Assembly (NCBI RefSeq): GCF_002890895.1
Contig: NZ_POUL01000002.1
Location: forward strand, 186,001-250,000
Direction: 5' to 3'
From: Stutzerimonas stutzeri
GTDB taxonomy: Bacteria > Pseudomonadota > Gammaproteobacteria > Pseudomonadales > Pseudomonadaceae
Length of the DNA: 64,000 nucleotides
Translations under genes and position numbers: made by a program
The notes under the pieces: generated by a model
What the model was told of the DNA's origin: nothing
The model's database searches: none
Seen by the model: the letters and a program-made list of their open reading frames with translations, nothing else
In this document: in pieces, positions 44,211-53,785 of the stretch
Numbering within the stretch: the first letter of the stretch is position 1
Layout of the letters: each line of letters begins with the position of its first letter

Positions 44211-46030
44211 TGAGCGGCTTCGATTCCTCAGCATTCCTGGCTTCTTGCAGCGGACGTCCCGGCGTCTATCGGATGTTCGATGCCGAAGCCAAGCTGCTTT
44301 ATGTAGGAAAAGCGAAGAACCTTAAAAAGCGCCTGGCCAGTTACTTTCGCAAGGTCGGGCAAGCACCGAAAACAGCCGCGCTCGTGGCCAGAATCGCCCA
44401 AGTCGAAACGACGATTACGGCCAACGAAACCGAAGCGCTACTGCTTGAGCAAACGCTTATCAAGCAATGGCGGCCGCCGTACAACATTCTGCTACGCGAC
44501 GATAAGTCGTACCCCTATGTTTTTCTTTCCAGTGGGGACTTTCCTCGGCTCAGCATTCATCGAGGCGCCAAGAAGGAGATCGGCCGCTATTTCGGCCCCT
44601 ATCCCAGCGCCGGCGCCATCCGCGAAAGTCTGAGCTTGTTGCAGAAGGCATTCTTCGTCCGCCAGTGTGAAGACAGCTACTACCGAAACCGCACCCGCCC
44701 GTGCCTGCAGTACCAGATCAAACGCTGCAAGGCGCCGTGTGTGAACCTCGTGAATCCAGAGGAATATGCCGAGGACGTTCGTCATTCGGTGATGTTTCTG
44801 GAAGGGCGCAGCAATGCTCTGGCTGAGGAGCTTTCAAAGAACATGGAGAAGGCCGCGACGGCGCTTGATTTCGAGCGTGCCGCGGAGATACGCGATCAGA
44901 TAGGCATCCTGCGACGCGTCCAGGATCAGCAAAGCATGGAAGGCGGCAGCGGCAACGTTGATATCGTCTCAGCCGTGGTGAGCCCGGGCGGCGCTTGCGT
45001 CCACCTGATCAGCGTGCGCAGTGGAAGAGTGCTGGGCAGCAAGAATTTCTTCCCTCAGGTCGCAATAGAGGAAAGTGTCAGCGACGTACTGCAGGCATTT
45101 TTGGAGCAGTATTACCTCAGCTCCATGGAGCGCGATTTGCCGGCCGAGCTGATCGTCAACGCCGTGCACGAAGACTTCGGAACACTCATCAGCGCGGTCG
45201 TCGAGTTACGCGATGTCGAATTGACCATCACCCATCGGGTACGCGGTACCCGTGCGCGCTGGCAGCAGCTGGCACTGACCAACGCCGAGCAAGCACTCGG
45301 TGCAAGACTGGCAAGCCGCCAGCATCTGGCTGCACGGTTCCAGGCGCTGGCCGAAGCATTGGAGATGGATGAACAGCCAAGTCGGCTGGAGTGCTTCGAT
45401 ATCAGCCACTCCAGTGGCGAGGCCACCGTGGCGTCCTGCGTAGTGTTCGGTCCGGAAGGCCCGTTGAAGTCTGACTACCGGCGCTACAACATCGAAGGCG
45501 TTACCGCGGGTGACGATTACGCCGCAATGCACCAGGCGCTGTCCCGTCGCTTCAGAAAAGCAGCCGAGGGGGAGGGCAAGCTACCGGACATCTTGCTGGT
45601 AGACGGAGGCAAGGGCCAGCTCAACATGGCCCGTGAAGTGCTGCAGGAGCTCGCCGTGCCCGACTTGATCCTGCTGGGCGTTGCAAAAGGCGTCACCCGC
45701 AAGCCGGGCCTGGAGACCCTCTATCTGAACGATGCAGCGCATGAATTCACGTTACCAGGCGACTCGCCAGCGCTCCACCTGATCCAGCAGGTGCGCGACG
45801 AAGCCCACCGGTTCGCGATCACCGGCCACCGAGCGCGACGGGGCAAGGCGCGCACCACCTCAACATTAGAGGGGGTTGCCGGCATCGGACCGAAACGCCG
45901 CCGAGAACTGCTCAAACACTTCGGTGGTCTTCAAGAACTTAGCCGTGCGAGTCTTGACGAGATCGCCAAGGCGCCGGGTATCAGTAAAAAGCTTGCCGAG
46001 TCGATTTATGCCGCTCTGCACAGTGAGTAG
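44210..46030 (+). CDS. uvrC: UvrC, excinuclease ABC subunit C
   Basis: 606 residues in standard order: GIY-YIG nuclease domain ([20 protein letters not shown]), UVR motif (around [18 protein letters not shown]), RNase H-like nuclease domain ([31 protein letters not shown]) and tandem HhH at the end ([19 protein letters not shown]). It makes both incisions in nucleotide excision repair. Its ATG overlaps the gacA stop by one base. Confidence 0.97.
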   Translation: MSGFDSSAFLASCSGRPGVYRMFDAEAKLLYVGKAKNLKKRLASYFRKVGQAPKTAALVARIAQVETTITANETEALLLEQTLIKQWRPPYNILLRDDKSYPYVFLSSGDFPRLSIHRGAKKEIGRYFGPYPSAGAIRESLSLLQKAFFVRQCEDSYYRNRTRPCLQYQIKRCKAPCVNLVNPEEYAEDVRHSVMFLEGRSNALAEELSKNMEKAATALDFERAAEIRDQIGILRRVQDQQSMEGGSGNVDIVSAVVSPGGACVHLISVRSGRVLGSKNFFPQVAIEESVSDVLQAFLEQYYLSSMERDLPAELIVNAVHEDFGTLISAVVELRDVELTITHRVRGTRARWQQLALTNAEQALGARLASRQHLAARFQALAEALEMDEQPSRLECFDISHSSGEATVASCVVFGPEGPLKSDYRRYNIEGVTAGDDYAAMHQALSRRFRKAAEGEGKLPDILLVDGGKGQLNMAREVLQELAVPDLILLGVAKGVTRKPGLETLYLNDAAHEFTLPGDSPALHLIQQVRDEAHRFAITGHRARRGKARTTSTLEGVAGIGPKRRRELLKHFGGLQELSRASLDEIAKAPGISKKLAESIYAALHSE

Positions 46031-46064
46031 AATCACCCCTTAAATCCGCGGACCAGTGGTATCG

Positions 46065-46622
46065 ATGAACATCCCAAACATTCTCACCGTGCTACGCGTA
46101 CTGCTGATACCGATCATCATCCTGTTGTTCTATCTGCCTTTCCAATGGAGCTACCTGGCGGCAAGCGCGGTATTCGCCATCGCGGCCCTCACCGACTGGC
46201 TGGATGGTTATCTGGCCCGCAAACTTCAGCAGAGCACGCCCTTCGGCGCCTTCCTTGATCCAGTGGCGGACAAACTGATGGTGGCTGTGGCCCTGGTGCT
46301 GCTGGTTGAGGAGCATTCGAACCTCTGGTTGACCTTGCCGGCAGCGATCATTATTGGCAGGGAAATTGTGGTGTCAGCTTTGCGCGAATGGATGGCAGAG
46401 CTGGGCGCCCGGGCACAGGTGGCGGTGTCCAATCTGGGCAAGTGGAAAACAGCGGCACAAATGGTGGCGCTCATCATTTTGCTGGCTAACCCCCCGCTGA
46501 CTACCGTCTGGGTTGGGCTGGGTTATGCCTTGCTAATCGTCGCTGCCGGGCTGACGTTGTGGTCGATGGCCAATTACCTGATGGCCGCCTGGCCTCATCT
46601 AAGCCCTACTGAAAAGAAATAA
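46065..46622 (+). CDS. pgsA: PgsA, phosphatidylglycerophosphate synthase
   Basis: 185 residues, [20 protein letters not shown] start, about four membrane helices and the CDP-alcohol phosphotransferase motif [20 protein letters not shown] followed by VADK. It makes phosphatidylglycerophosphate from CDP-diacylglycerol and glycerol-3-phosphate. ATG 46065 is preferred to a GTG at 46056. gacA-uvrC-pgsA-tRNA order is conserved in pseudomonads. Confidence 0.95.
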   Translation: MNIPNILTVLRVLLIPIIILLFYLPFQWSYLAASAVFAIAALTDWLDGYLARKLQQSTPFGAFLDPVADKLMVAVALVLLVEEHSNLWLTLPAAIIIGREIVVSALREWMAELGARAQVAVSNLGKWKTAAQMVALIILLANPPLTTVWVGLGYALLIVAAGLTLWSMANYLMAAWPHLSPTEKK

Positions 46623-46644
46623 AAAACTTTTTTAATCAAGGGCT

Positions 46645-46672
46645 TGACGGGGCGTGCTGAAACTATAAAATG
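46645..46672 (+). promoter_or_regulatory. promoter of the tRNA-Gly/tRNA-Cys unit
   Basis: TTGACG at 46645-46650 and TAAAAT at 46667-46672 with a 16-base spacer, followed by a GC-rich discriminator (GGCGCCCG), the pattern of stringently controlled stable RNA promoters. Confidence 0.75.
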
Positions 46673-46692
46673 GCGCCCGTCACCAAGACGAT

Positions 46693-46768
<76 letters not shown>

Positions 46769-46812
46769 GTTTGTTGACGATGACGCCGCTGCATGCGGCG
46801 TTATCGTTTTGA

Positions 46813-46886
46813 GGCCGGTTGGCAGAGTGGTTATGCAGCGGATTGCAAATCCGTGTACGCCGGTTCGATTCCGACATCGGCCTCCA
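46813..46886 (+). tRNA. tRNA-Cys (GCA)
   Basis: 74 bases with encoded CCA. Acceptor GGCCGGT pairs with ATCGGCC, the anticodon loop ATTGCAAAT carries GCA, and the T loop is GGTTCGATTCC. Co-transcribed with tRNA-Gly. Confidence 0.97.
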
Positions 46887-46892
46887 GTAATA

Positions 46893-46927
46893 AAAAAAAC
46901 CGCAAGCGAAAGCTTGCGGTTTTTTTT
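46893..46927 (+). terminator. terminator after tRNA-Cys
   Basis: ACCGCAAGC GAAA GCTTGCGGT hairpin followed by eight T, flanked by an A-run, so it can act in both directions. Confidence 0.95.
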
Positions 46928-47048
46928 ATGCGCTCAATTTGTGATTCGTGACACTGCAGCTTGGTCTGGTCTGGTGAGCATCCTCTCTAGCCGGAACTGT
47001 AGCGCCTCGGACGGTGACTGAAACATAGAGTCTATTAAGGAGTCCTCT

Positions 47049-47243
47049 ATGTCAGATGCGATGAGCTACCTTGCAATTGCGCTTGCTGGCGCCGTGATCG
47101 TGCTGGATCTATTGGCCATCATCAGCGTGTTCAAAAGCGATCGAAGCGTCGGTGCGAAAGCCCTATGGGCGCTGGGTATCGCCATTTTTCCGATTCTCGG
47201 GCTGGTGTTCTGGTTGATCGTCGGCATGCGCCGTCGTCATTGA
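47049..47243 (+). CDS. PLDc_N-type small membrane protein
   Basis: 64 residues: two membrane helices (YLAIALAGAVIVLDLLAIIS and ALWALGIAIFPILGLVFWLI) and a basic tail GMRRRH. The layout fits the phospholipase D N-terminal (PLDc_N) small protein family. AAGGAG precedes the ATG. Function unknown. Confidence 0.75.
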   Translation: MSDAMSYLAIALAGAVIVLDLLAIISVFKSDRSVGAKALWALGIAIFPILGLVFWLIVGMRRRH

Positions 47244-47323
47244 ATCGTTACGTCGTAAGCCTAACTTCGGACTGTTCCATGGCAGCAAAACTCGCTACAG
47301 ACGCGCCGGCATCGCCGTTCGGG

Positions 47324-47352
47324 TTGCGCCTCGGCCAGAGCCTCGTTATAGT
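47324..47352 (+). promoter_or_regulatory. promoter of tRNA-Leu
   Basis: TTGCGC at 47324-47329, 17-base spacer, TATAGT at 47347-47352, 36 bases before the tRNA. Confidence 0.65.
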
Positions 47353-47387
47353 CCTGCGCCGCGATCAACGTCGCGCATCACCGTCCC

Positions 47388-47474
47388 GCCCGGATGGCGA
47401 AACTGGTAGACGCAAGGGACTTAAAATCCCTCATCCGAAAGGGTATGCGGGTTCGATTCCCGCTCCGGGCACCA
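47388..47474 (+). tRNA. tRNA-Leu (TAA)
   Basis: 87 bases with a long variable arm and encoded CCA. Acceptor GCCCGGA pairs with TCCGGGC, and the anticodon loop CTTAAAA carries TAA. Confidence 0.97.
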
Positions 47475-47501
47475 TCGGGACACACTGATACATCCGTATC
47501 T

Positions 47502-47533
47502 AAACCGGCCGCCGCAGCCGGTTTGATTGTTTA
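47502..47533 (+). terminator. terminator after tRNA-Leu
   Basis: AAACCGGC, 7-base loop, GCCGGTTT, then a T-rich stretch GATTGTTTA. Confidence 0.65.
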
Positions 47534-47659
47534 TAGGGCAGCAGGCCGCTGTGCTATGGCTCATTGCATGTGACCAGTGGCTCCCCATCGTCGTGAACGC
47601 AGCCCCGCCACGCTCCTCTTATCCTGTAGCGCATTTGCTATGGCAGAGGAGATTAAACG

Positions 47660-47935
47660 ATGGCCAATGACCCTGACGGTCTCTCAAACCAGAATAACGA
47701 TCCTTCGCACGCCGAGCGCGCAGGCAAAGAGGATGTGATCATTCCCGGTTCACCACCGCCGTTGGGATCCGAGCGAACGGATGTCAGTCCCGGTAGTGAA
47801 GCTGGTGTGGATGAGTTGCCGAACAATGACGGCACGACTCCACGAGACAATGCCAAGCGAGGAGGGGAGATGGACAATGTCCCTGACATCGACCCCGACA
47901 GTGCAGAATTGGATGACGCGCCTAACCCGCGTTAG
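47660..47935 (+). CDS. small acidic, probably disordered protein
   Basis: 91 residues rich in Asp, Pro, Ser, Asn and Gly, no hydrophobic segment and no recognised domain (for example VIIPGSPPPLGSERTDVSPG, then PDIDPDSAELDDAPNPR). GAGGAG precedes the ATG. Probably expressed and intrinsically disordered. Function unknown; I do not recognise the family. Confidence 0.6.
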   Translation: MANDPDGLSNQNNDPSHAERAGKEDVIIPGSPPPLGSERTDVSPGSEAGVDELPNNDGTTPRDNAKRGGEMDNVPDIDPDSAELDDAPNPR

Positions 47936-47946
47936 CAGTTGCGCAC

Positions 47947-47973
47947 TAAAAAGCCCCGCACGGGGCGGGGCTG
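47947..47973 (-). terminator. hairpin with T-run on the minus strand
   Basis: AGCCCCG/CGGGGCT around CACGGGG, preceded on the plus strand by an A-run (T-run when read on minus). No minus-strand gene ends here, so it may serve as the terminator of the small acidic protein or block leftward read-through. Confidence 0.45.
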
Positions 47974-48193
47974 TAGGCGTATAGCCAGTCGTTCCGTTGT
48001 CCTTTAACTCGCAGTCCTGCGAGCGCTCCTTCCCGAGCCTTCCTGGCCCGCTGCGCTTCATGCGCTACTGGTGACTAGAGTAGGCGAGACACGGGCGGCG
48101 CGAAATCATCCAACTTCACCAGTGCGGGTCAGCCGAGGCTTACGCCGAGTAGGCGATCAACGCATCGGTTCTATCGAGCGAGACACTGTGCCC

Positions 48194-48451
48194 ATGATCA
48201 AGAGGTTCTATCGCGTCAGCCTTGCCGCAGGGGCGTTGCTGACGCTGGCTGGCTGCAGTGCGTTCGAGGTTGTGCCAGCCGCGCAGCCAACCGACGAGTA
48301 CGTATTGGCCTGCGAGAAAGTGGAGCAACCTGAATGTGAGACTCGTGCAGAGCAGCTCTGTCCAGAGGGTTACGACACCCTCAGCAGCGAAGAAGATTTT
48401 GCACGAAAGGAGTTGCGAGTCAGATGCACAGGCGACGCAAACCCGCCCTAG
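48194..48451 (+). CDS. small lipoprotein, uncharacterised
   Basis: 85 residues with a lipoprotein signal ending in LTLAGCSAFE (lipobox LAGC). The mature part holds four further cysteines (VLACEKVEQPECETRAEQLC, then VRC), perhaps two disulfides. Outer-membrane or periplasmic anchoring is likely. The first frame start at 48071 is far upstream of the signal peptide; ATG 48194 is chosen. Function unknown. Confidence 0.65.
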   Translation: MIKRFYRVSLAAGALLTLAGCSAFEVVPAAQPTDEYVLACEKVEQPECETRAEQLCPEGYDTLSSEEDFARKELRVRCTGDANPP

Positions 48452-48490
48452 TTCGGACGGCCGCAGGAGCGGGCCGTCCGTTTGGGACGG

Positions 48491-48736
48491 TCAATCAGCG
48501 GAATCGAGTAACGCCTGGGCCTGCTCGAGAACCTGGAGCGATTGAGTGTGGTCGCCCGCTTTGTGCAACTGCTCTCCTTCCGCTCGTAGTTCTTTTACTT
48601 TTTCCAGCGTTGCCGGATCGCTTGGCGGATTGGTCTCGAGCTGCTTGTCGATCTTGGCCATGTCCATCGGGCAGTGCATAGCCCAAAGCGGCGTACTTAC
48701 AACCGCTGCAGCGAGCAGTAACATGATTCGGCGCAT
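48491..48736 (-). CDS. small secreted protein, uncharacterised
   Basis: 81 residues with a signal peptide (RRIMLLLAAAVVSTPLWAMH), then a helical segment (CPMDMAKIDKQLETNPPSD, KVKELRAEGEQLHKAGDHTQ). A similar small protein is common in pseudomonads but without function to my knowledge. ATG 48736 is used. It converges on the lipoprotein gene. Confidence 0.65.
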   Translation of the reverse strand: MRRIMLLLAAAVVSTPLWAMHCPMDMAKIDKQLETNPPSDPATLEKVKELRAEGEQLHKAGDHTQSLQVLEQAQALLDSAD

Positions 48737-48843
48737 GATGTCGGTCTCCTGACTGATGATTGTCAGTGCAGTATAGGATTCACGCTGAACCCCGCCGTTT
48801 TTCGGACGCAAGGTAGGATCGAGCAATAGACGGTGGTCGGATA

Positions 48844-48856
48844 GTTATCGTACAAC
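48844..48856 (-). promoter_or_regulatory. GntR-box 1, own promoter
   Basis: GTTATCGTACAAC, the exact reverse complement of 62324-62336, centred about 56 bases before the regulator start. Fits GTTGTnnnATrAC read on minus. Confidence 0.65.
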
Positions 48857-48905
48857 TACTGAGCTATGATACGGGTTACTTCGCTTCAACGAGATCGATG
48901 TGTCC

Positions 48906-49658
48906 ATGGAAAATCAGATCGCCCAGCCGCGTGTTCGCCGTAAGCACCGCAGCCTCGCACAGGAGCTGGTGACCGAGTTGTCTCAGCAGATCCGCGACGG
49001 CGTTATCAAACGCGGCGACAAGCTGCCGACAGAGTCAGCGATCATGCAGGCTCAGGGGGTCAGTCGCACAGTAGTGCGTGAGGCGATATCCAGGCTGCAA
49101 GCGTCCGGACTGGTCGAGACTCGCCATGGCATTGGCACTTTCGTACTCGATACCCCGAGCACCACAGGTCTGCGCATCGACCCGGCTACTATCGGAACGC
49201 TACGCGACGTGTTGTCGATTCTGGAGCTGAGGATCAGCCTGGAAGTCGAATCCGCTGGACTCGCGGCACAGCGCCGGACTCCCGAACAACTGACGGCTAT
49301 GCGGGAATTTCTGGATTCGCTCCAGCGAAGTGCGGCGCTTTCGAGTGAAGCCGCCGTGTCGGATTTCCAGTTCCATCTGCAAATCGCCGAAGCAACGGGC
49401 AACCGTTACTTCACGGACATCATGAATCACCTAGGCACGGCGATCATCCCGCGCAGTCGGCTGAATTCCGCACGCCTGGCACATGATGATCAGCCGCATT
49501 ACCAGCAGCGCCTCGGTCGTGAACACGAACAGATCTACGACGCCATTGCCCGCCAGGACGCCGAATCAGCCCGAGCTGCGATGCGCCTGCATCTCACCAA
49601 CAGCCGTGAGCGTCTGCGCCAGGCCCATGAAGAGGCGGAGACGGACAAGGTCAGCTGA
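48906..49658 (+). CDS. FadR-family GntR regulator of aldarate genes
   Basis: 250 residues: N-terminal winged helix (SLAQELVTELSQQIRDGVIK, GDKLPTESAIMQAQGVSRTV, REAISRLQASGLVETRHGIG) and a C-terminal FCD ligand domain (LRISLEVESAGLAAQRRTPE, DFQFHLQIAEATGNRYF, AMRLHLTNSRERL). Family members respond to organic acids. The identical 13-base element in its own promoter and before kdgD suggests that it controls itself and the aldarate genes. ATG 48906 is used; GTG 48900 is possible. Confidence 0.85.
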   Translation: MENQIAQPRVRRKHRSLAQELVTELSQQIRDGVIKRGDKLPTESAIMQAQGVSRTVVREAISRLQASGLVETRHGIGTFVLDTPSTTGLRIDPATIGTLRDVLSILELRISLEVESAGLAAQRRTPEQLTAMREFLDSLQRSAALSSEAAVSDFQFHLQIAEATGNRYFTDIMNHLGTAIIPRSRLNSARLAHDDQPHYQQRLGREHEQIYDAIARQDAESARAAMRLHLTNSRERLRQAHEEAETDKVS

Positions 49659-49784
49659 TCGAATCTTCAGCCCCCACAACGCCAGTGGCCCATCCGGTCT
49701 CTATCGGGCCGCTGGCAATACTGCTTTGAAGTAAATTCCCATCCGTAGGCGCTGTTCGCGCCTACCCATCACCGGTTCGCCTGA

Positions 49785-50693
49785 TCAGTGCTTGCGGTAA
49801 GCCAGCAGGACAATGCCTCCCACCACGATGAAGCCACCCAGTATTTGCAGTGGACCCAACATCTGGCCAAGTATCAGCCACCCAAGCAGCATTCCGGCAA
49901 CCGGCTCCATATTCATGACCGGGGCGTTGCGAGCGATGTTCAGCCGCGGCATGCAGATGAACAGTGTGGAAAACGCCGCGCCATAGAGAAGCACCAGGCA
50001 CCCCAGCGCGATCCAGCCGACGGTTGCGCTGGGCAGGCCTAGCCCTCCCGGGATCAGACCGCTGGCACCGAGCAGGGCCGAGGCGCTGAACACCAGAATC
50101 AGCGTCAGCATGCTCCGTACCGAGCCAGCCATGCTAGACAGCTTATGCTCGGTGACCCACAACGCCAGGGCAAACACCGCGGCGGCGGTCAGACTGAACA
50201 GAATGCCCGCCACCCATTGACCATCAGGCGCGTCACTGCTGATCAGCCTTGTCGGAACATCGAGCACCAGTACCAGGCCGATCAGAATCAGCCCCATGAT
50301 CGCCAGCGCCTGACGGGTCGGTCTCGGGCCGCCAAGCGCCCAACTCAGGAGCGCGAGCATGATGGGTGAGAGATTGACCACCAGCAGAGCCAGTGCGACA
50401 GGAATACGCGCGACCGCCGAATAGATGCAGAAGCTCTGGATCGCTATCAACAGTCCCAGAAGGGTCTGCCAGCGCCACGTAGCAGCACTCAAGCGCAGGG
50501 ACTCGCGCCGCCAGAACACAAGCGCAGCCAGGGCCAGCAACGTCACACCCGCGCGGCAGAGCATGGCCAGCAACAGGCCGGTGTCGTGATCGAAGGCAAT
50601 GCGAGCAGCGATATGATTGGCGGCGAACGAGCAAGCCAGGGTGGCGAGGATCAGTACGGCAATGTGACGCGGAAAGGGTGTGGCAGTTTGCAT
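49785..50693 (-). CDS. EamA/DMT-family transporter
   Basis: 302 residues, ten membrane helices in two EamA repeats (NHIAARIAFDHDTGLLLAML; second repeat ending GWLILGQMLGPLQILGGFIV). Drug/metabolite transporters of this type export amino acids or other small molecules; the substrate is unknown. AGGA precedes the start. Convergent with the GntR gene and downstream of the TRAP operon terminator. Confidence 0.82.
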   Translation of the reverse strand: MQTATPFPRHIAVLILATLACSFAANHIAARIAFDHDTGLLLAMLCRAGVTLLALAALVFWRRESLRLSAATWRWQTLLGLLIAIQSFCIYSAVARIPVALALLVVNLSPIMLALLSWALGGPRPTRQALAIMGLILIGLVLVLDVPTRLISSDAPDGQWVAGILFSLTAAAVFALALWVTEHKLSSMAGSVRSMLTLILVFSASALLGASGLIPGGLGLPSATVGWIALGCLVLLYGAAFSTLFICMPRLNIARNAPVMNMEPVAGMLLGWLILGQMLGPLQILGGFIVVGGIVLLAYRKH

Positions 50694-50792
50694 CGGTTCA
50701 ATCCTGTCCTGAACAGCTTTACTGGGTTCGGTTGCGGCCTGCGGTAGGCATGACAGTGGTTCATCGTTTGGTTGCGTTAAAGGTTTACCGGC

Positions 50793-50825
50793 TTACAAAA
50801 GAGAAACGCCGCCCGGTGGGCGGCG
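50793..50825 (-). terminator. terminator of the TRAP operon
   Basis: CGCCGCCC/GGGCGGCG with a 3-base loop, followed on the minus strand by TTTCTCTTTTG, 25 bases after the dctM stop. Confidence 0.85.
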
Positions 50826-50849
50826 TCCTCGTTCGCGCATGCACAGTCG

Positions 50850-52130
50850 TCAGAGCACCAGGTTGGGCAACCAGAGTGAGATTGCGGGGATGTAGGTTAC
50901 TGCAAGCAACACCATGAACAGCGCGATGTAGAAGGGCAGCAGTGCCTTGACCGTATTCTCGATGGTGACCTTGCCGATTGCCGCACCGACAAAGAGCACC
51001 GCGCCAACCGGTGGGGTGATCAGCCCGATGCCGAGGTTCACCAGCATGATCATGCCGAAGTGCACCGGGTCGACACCTATGCCCATGATGACGGGCATCA
51101 GAATCGGCGTGAGGATCAGGATCAGCGGCGCCATGTCCATCAGCGTGCCCAGCACCAGCAACATCATGTTGATGCACATGAGGATCACGTAGCGATTGTC
51201 CGACAGGGTCAGGAACATCGTGGTGATCTTCGACGGGATCTGCATCAGCGTCATGATGTAGCCGAAGCTTGCGGCGAACGCGATAAGGATCATCACCACC
51301 GAGAGGGTACGAACGGTGCGGTGAAGCAGCTTGGGGAGCTCGCGCCATTTGTAGTCACGGTAGATGAACATGGTGACGAAGAACGCCCAAACCACAGCGA
51401 TGGAGGCAGATTCGGTCGCAGTGAACACACCGGACAGAATACCGCCGAGGATGATGACCATGGTCATCAGGCCCCACAGCGCTTCAACACAAATCTTCAA
51501 CGCTTGCTTGAGTGGGACGACTTCCCCCTTGGGGTAGTTGCGAACCCGAGCAAAGATCAGGCACATGGTCATCATCACGGCGCTGAGCAGCAGGCCTGGG
51601 CCGATACCGGCGATGAACAGTGACGAGATCGAGACGGTGCCACCAGCAGCCAGTGAATACAAAACCGAGTTATGGCTGGGTGGCGTCAGCAGCGCCTGGA
51701 CTGAACCACTGACCGTAACGGCCGTGGAAAACTCGCGAGGGTAGCCCTTCTTCTCCATTTCCGGGATCAACACCGAACCTACCGAAGCGGTGTCTGCCAG
51801 TGACGAGCCGGAGATCGCGCCGAAAAAGGTCGACGCCATGATGTTTACCAGGGACAAGCCGCCCCGCACGAAGCCGACCAACACCGCGGCAAACGCCACA
51901 AGCCGCCGCGACATACCACCTTCGGCCATGATTGCACCGGCCAACACAAAGAAGGGGATCGCGAGTAGCGAGAACTTATTGACGCCGCCGGCGACCTGAA
52001 TCATCACCGCATCGAAGGGAATGTCAATCCACCAGGCGCCAATAAGCGCCGACATGCCCAGTGCGTACGCCACTGGCATGCGCAGGAGAAAAAGTACGGC
52101 AAAGCTGCCGAGTAGAATCAGCGCGTCCAT
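50850..52130 (-). CDS. TRAP transporter large permease (DctM)
   Basis: 426 residues with about twelve membrane helices and DctM text (LLAIPFFVLAGAIMAEGGMS, GLSLVNIMASTFFGAISGSS, GIGLITPPVGAVLFVGAAIG). It forms the sodium-driven translocation channel of a TRAP uptake system. Its ATG follows the dctQ stop with no base between. The substrate is likely a hexuronate or aldarate, judged from the uronate dehydrogenase and lactonase upstream. Confidence 0.92.
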   Translation of the reverse strand: MDALILLGSFAVLFLLRMPVAYALGMSALIGAWWIDIPFDAVMIQVAGGVNKFSLLAIPFFVLAGAIMAEGGMSRRLVAFAAVLVGFVRGGLSLVNIMASTFFGAISGSSLADTASVGSVLIPEMEKKGYPREFSTAVTVSGSVQALLTPPSHNSVLYSLAAGGTVSISSLFIAGIGPGLLLSAVMMTMCLIFARVRNYPKGEVVPLKQALKICVEALWGLMTMVIILGGILSGVFTATESASIAVVWAFFVTMFIYRDYKWRELPKLLHRTVRTLSVVMILIAFAASFGYIMTLMQIPSKITTMFLTLSDNRYVILMCINMMLLVLGTLMDMAPLILILTPILMPVIMGIGVDPVHFGMIMLVNLGIGLITPPVGAVLFVGAAIGKVTIENTVKALLPFYIALFMVLLAVTYIPAISLWLPNLVL

Positions 52131-52658
52131 TTACGCGGCCTCCTTGCTGTCTTCGACCAGCTCATAGTTGACCGCACGCCGATGGCTCTGGTCGCCGAAG
52201 ATAATGCGTTCGATGACAAACAACAGCGTGATAGCGCCGCCGATTGGGATCGGAGAATAGGTGATACCCACACGAAGTGTCGGCAGCGTACTCATGAACT
52301 GATTCCAGGTCGCAGCGCACAGCTTGATGCCCCAAATCGTCATGAACAGGCAGATGATGCCCATCAGGATCTGAACCAGCAGTTCGATATGCCGATGCAG
52401 ATGTTCAGGCAGGCGGTCGGTGAACATGGTCACCGCCATATGCGCACCGGCCCGATAGCTCGCCGCTGCACCTAGAAAGGTAAAGATCACCATCAGCAGG
52501 ATGGCTACGGGTTCAGGCCAGCCACCGCCAGAGCCCAGCACGTAGCGCGCGAAGATCCCCCAGGGGATGATCATGGACATGGCCACGATGGCCAGCCCCG
52601 CGACCCAAACACAGGTCATGTAGATCGCGTCGTTGACGCGCAGCAGCGTGTTTTTCAT
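52131..52658 (-). CDS. TRAP transporter small permease (DctQ)
   Basis: 175 residues, four membrane helices, and DctQ text (IIPWGIFARYVLGSGGGWPE, MVIFTFLGAAASYRAGAHMA). It pairs with DctM; the two genes abut. A 66-base gap separates it from dctP upstream. Confidence 0.9.
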   Translation of the reverse strand: MKNTLLRVNDAIYMTCVWVAGLAIVAMSMIIPWGIFARYVLGSGGGWPEPVAILLMVIFTFLGAAASYRAGAHMAVTMFTDRLPEHLHRHIELLVQILMGIICLFMTIWGIKLCAATWNQFMSTLPTLRVGITYSPIPIGGAITLLFVIERIIFGDQSHRRAVNYELVEDSKEAA

Positions 52659-52724
52659 CAGACTTCACCACAGGCGCGGCGGCGAGCGAGGCCCGTCGCC
52701 GCGAGGTTTTTCAGAGGGAACGGA

Positions 52725-53699
52725 TTACTGAACGGCTTCGATACGCTTGATCAGCTCGGCGTAAGGTGCGCCGTACTTCTCGCGAACCGGGGCGGTTGCA
52801 TCGTAGAAGGGCTTCTTGTCAACTTCGATGAAGGTGACGCCTTCTTCCTTGAGCTTGGCTTCGCTGCTGGCGGTCTTCTCGTCCCACAGCTTGCGCTCTT
52901 CCATCTGCGCTTCCTTGGCGTACTTCTTGACGATTTCCTGCTGCTCCGGGGTGAGCTTGTTCCAGGTGGTCTTTGAGATCACGATTGGCTCAGGAAGGAT
53001 CAGGTGACCGGTCAGCGAGTAGTTTTTCGCCGCGCGGAAGTGGTTGTGCTCAAGCATGGTTGGCGGGTTGTTCTCGGCGCCATCGACGACACCGGTCTGC
53101 AGCGCACTGAAGATTTCACCGGTGTTCATCGCAACACCCTGAGCACCCATGGCGTTCAGCGTATCGATGAACAACGGGTTGCCCATCACGCGGATTTTCA
53201 TGCCTTTGAGGTCTTCAAGGTTGCGCACGGGCTCTTTGGTGTACAGGTTGCGGACGCCCCCGTCCATCCAGGCCAGGCCGACCATGTTGAAATCGGAGTT
53301 GGTGATCTTGTCGAGGATTTCCTGACCGATCTCACCATCGATGACTTTGCGCATGTGTTCGTGGTCGCGGAACACGAACGGCATGTTGAAGGCGTTGACG
53401 TCTGGAACGACCGGACCGAGTGTGCCCAGGCTGACACGGGTCATCTGCACCGCGCCCAACTGAACCTGTTCAACGACTTCTTTTTCCGAACCCAGCACAC
53501 CACCTGAGAACATGCGGAACTTGAGCTCACCGTCGGTGGCTTCTTCAATCTTCTTGCCCATGTTTTCCTGAGCCACGACAGTCGGGTAACCGGCGGGGTG
53601 GATCTCAGCGATCTTCAGCGTCATCTCCGCATAAGCGGTGCTCGACAGGCAGAAGGCCAGGGGAAGTGCAGCGATGAGCAACTTGCGTTTGAAGTCCAT
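52725..53699 (-). CDS. TRAP transporter binding protein (DctP)
   Basis: 324 residues, signal peptide (LLIAALPLAFCLSSTAYAEM), and the DctP-type fold with the carboxylate-binding Arg in GMKIRVMGNPLFIDTLNAMG and the motif MNTGEIFSALQTGVVDGAEN. It captures an acidic sugar in the periplasm. CGGAGATTC precedes ATG 53699. Between it and the lactonase gene upstream is an imperfect hairpin (53744-53774) that may adjust relative expression. Confidence 0.92.
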   Translation of the reverse strand: MDFKRKLLIAALPLAFCLSSTAYAEMTLKIAEIHPAGYPTVVAQENMGKKIEEATDGELKFRMFSGGVLGSEKEVVEQVQLGAVQMTRVSLGTLGPVVPDVNAFNMPFVFRDHEHMRKVIDGEIGQEILDKITNSDFNMVGLAWMDGGVRNLYTKEPVRNLEDLKGMKIRVMGNPLFIDTLNAMGAQGVAMNTGEIFSALQTGVVDGAENNPPTMLEHNHFRAAKNYSLTGHLILPEPIVISKTTWNKLTPEQQEIVKKYAKEAQMEERKLWDEKTASSEAKLKEEGVTFIEVDKKPFYDATAPVREKYGAPYAELIKRIEAVQ

Positions 53700-53785
53700 G
53701 TGAATCTCCGTTTTGTTTTTGTTGGTATGCAGTGTTGCGAGCGTCAAGGCAGGACAACTGCGTGCCTGTCCTTGATGGTGAAGCG

